Shown piece by piece: positions 4,582 to 5,594 of a DNA stretch of 5,594 bases. Source of the DNA: Acinetobacter lwoffii (GTDB taxonomy: Bacteria > Pseudomonadota > Gammaproteobacteria > Pseudomonadales > Moraxellaceae); contig NZ_DCLL01000004.1 in NCBI RefSeq assembly GCF_002321025.1, forward strand, positions 1 through 5,594, in the 5' to 3' direction. Every line of letters starts with the position of its first letter. Position 1 is the first letter of the stretch. The notes under the pieces were generated by a model that did not search any database, had not been told where the DNA came from, and saw only the letters and a list, made by a program, of their open reading frames with translations. The position numbers were made by a program, and so were the translations under genes.

Positions 4582-5594
4582 AAGTTAAATTTTTAACGGT
4601 TTCATTGATGTTTATTTTGCCATTTTCTGTTTTTGCAGCAAATGGACAAGTCGAAAAAGCGGTCATTGAATCAAATAATGCGTATAAAACGAAATATAAT
4701 TTAGACGATATGACAGAGTTTAATTATGCGCAAAAAGGCTTTATTGCCAAGCCAACAGGTCAAATTAAAAGTGAAAAAGGCAATGTGATCTGGGATTTTG
4801 ATGCGTTTAATTTTTTAAATGATCCAGCACCAAATACTGTTAATCCTGCACTATGGCGACAAGCAAAGCTCAACAATAATGTTGGTCTATTTAAAGTGAC
4901 AGATCGAGTTTGGCAAATTCGTGGTTTTGATTTGGCAAATATGACCATTATTCAGGGTGATACTGGCTGGATTATTGTGGATACATTAACCTCTAAAGAA
5001 ACGGCTGAAGCAGCACTTAAATTTGCTAGGCAGCATTTAGGTGAGCAAAAAATTTCAGCCATTATCTTTACCCATAGCCATATCGATCATTTTGGTGGTG
5101 CATTAGGCGTTCTTTCTACAGAAGAAATTAACGCTAGAAAAACCCCAATTATTGCGCCACAAGGCTTTATGGAAGAAGCGACCAGTGAAAATTTGATGGC
5201 AGGTTCAGCCATGATACGTCGTGCGACCTATATGTATGGAACCTTTTTACCAAAGAATGCTGAAGGATTGGTGGATACAGGTTTAGGTAAGGCTGTTGCT
5301 GTTGGGAAAATGGGAATCCTTGAGCCTACACAACTGATCACCCAAGCAGAACAGAAAATGACCATTGATGGTTTGGATTTTGTGTTTTATAACGTGCCGG
5401 GTTCAGAAGCGCCAGCAGAGTTAACCTTCTCTATCCCATCACTGAAACTTTATAATGGCGCAGAAATTCTTTCGCATACCATGCATAATCTTTATACCCT
5501 CCGCGGTGCCAAAGTCCGTGATGCCTTAAAATGGGTAGGCTATTTAGACCAAGCAATGCAGCATGCCAAAGCATCCGATGTATTGATTGCACAA
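4578..5594 (+). CDS. sdsA: Alkyl sulfatase (SdsA1/YjcS family), N-terminal part; continues at base 1
   Basis: A secreted metallo-beta-lactamase-fold enzyme that hydrolyses primary alkyl sulfates such as SDS to alcohol and sulfate. The 339 codons in the window run to the edge without a stop. Residues 1-20 (MKVKFLTVSLMFILPFSVFA, then ANGQ) are a typical signal peptide, so it should act in the periplasm or outside. The zinc motif THSHIDHFGG gives H166, H168, D170 and H171. E277 (GSEAPAE) and E296 (NGAEILSHTMHN) supply further ligands. All are exactly three less than the SdsA1 numbers I recall (169, 171, 173, 174, 280, 299), and the missing seventh ligand is at the start of the window. Start: ATG 4578 with AAGGAA 7-8 bases upstream. 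With 1-939 the enzyme has 651 residues, close to the roughly 658-661 of known members. It appears to be the only cargo gene of the plasmid. Confidence 0.95.
   Translation, partial: MKVKFLTVSLMFILPFSVFAANGQVEKAVIESNNAYKTKYNLDDMTEFNYAQKGFIAKPTGQIKSEKGNVIWDFDAFNFLNDPAPNTVNPALWRQAKLNNNVGLFKVTDRVWQIRGFDLANMTIIQGDTGWIIVDTLTSKETAEAALKFARQHLGEQKISAIIFTHSHIDHFGGALGVLSTEEINARKTPIIAPQGFMEEATSENLMAGSAMIRRATYMYGTFLPKNAEGLVDTGLGKAVAVGKMGILEPTQLITQAEQKMTIDGLDFVFYNVPGSEAPAELTFSIPSLKLYNGAEILSHTMHNLYTLRGAKVRDALKWVGYLDQAMQHAKASDVLIAQ

Noticed and set aside
4760..4948. 62-codon minus-strand ORF
   Set aside because: Antisense shadow inside the alkyl sulfatase gene.

Overview
The window looks like one complete small circular plasmid of 5,594 bp, linearised inside a gene. 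An alkyl sulfatase reading frame runs off the right edge (4578-5594, exactly 339 codons) and enters at base 1 in frame (1-939, 312 codons). Joined, it is a 651-residue SdsA1/YjcS-type enzyme in which the last zinc-binding His falls on the second codon of the window. The host is probably Acinetobacter or a close Moraxellaceae relative. That is inferred from the AT-rich base composition and the layout (ColE1-type mob genes, no recognisable rep gene, as I recall for the pRAY family of Acinetobacter plasmids). It was not tested by a search.

Layout. 1-939: C-terminal half of the alkyl sulfatase. 940-1171: a 28-bp palindrome and a strong two-way terminator between convergent transcripts. 1172-3377 (minus strand): a ColE1-type mobilisation operon mobC-mobA, with mobB and mobD encoded inside mobA in another frame. 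3378-3540: an oriT resembling the ColE1/pBR322 bom site, with a long hairpin and a nic-like site. 3541-3630: an AT-rich spacer with a possible mobC promoter. 3631-4118: a GC-rich block with no convincing ORF but many long complementary segments, which looks like a structured and probably regulatory RNA. 4119-4298: a 59-residue small ORF, followed by an intrinsic terminator at 4302-4338. 4339-4577: AT-rich promoter and leader of the alkyl sulfatase gene, with overlapping inverted repeats and a 9-codon upstream ORF. 4578-5594: N-terminal half of the alkyl sulfatase, with a signal peptide.

How the parts fit. MobA and MobC, with MobB and MobD, should form a relaxosome at the adjacent oriT, so the plasmid can be moved by a helper conjugation system. 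The only obvious cargo is an exported enzyme that hydrolyses alkyl sulfates such as SDS. There is no identifiable Rep protein, partition gene, toxin-antitoxin or resistance gene. If the circle is complete, replication must depend on the structured segment at about 3631-4118, with or without the 59-residue protein. That rep-less replicon is the most interesting part of the window.
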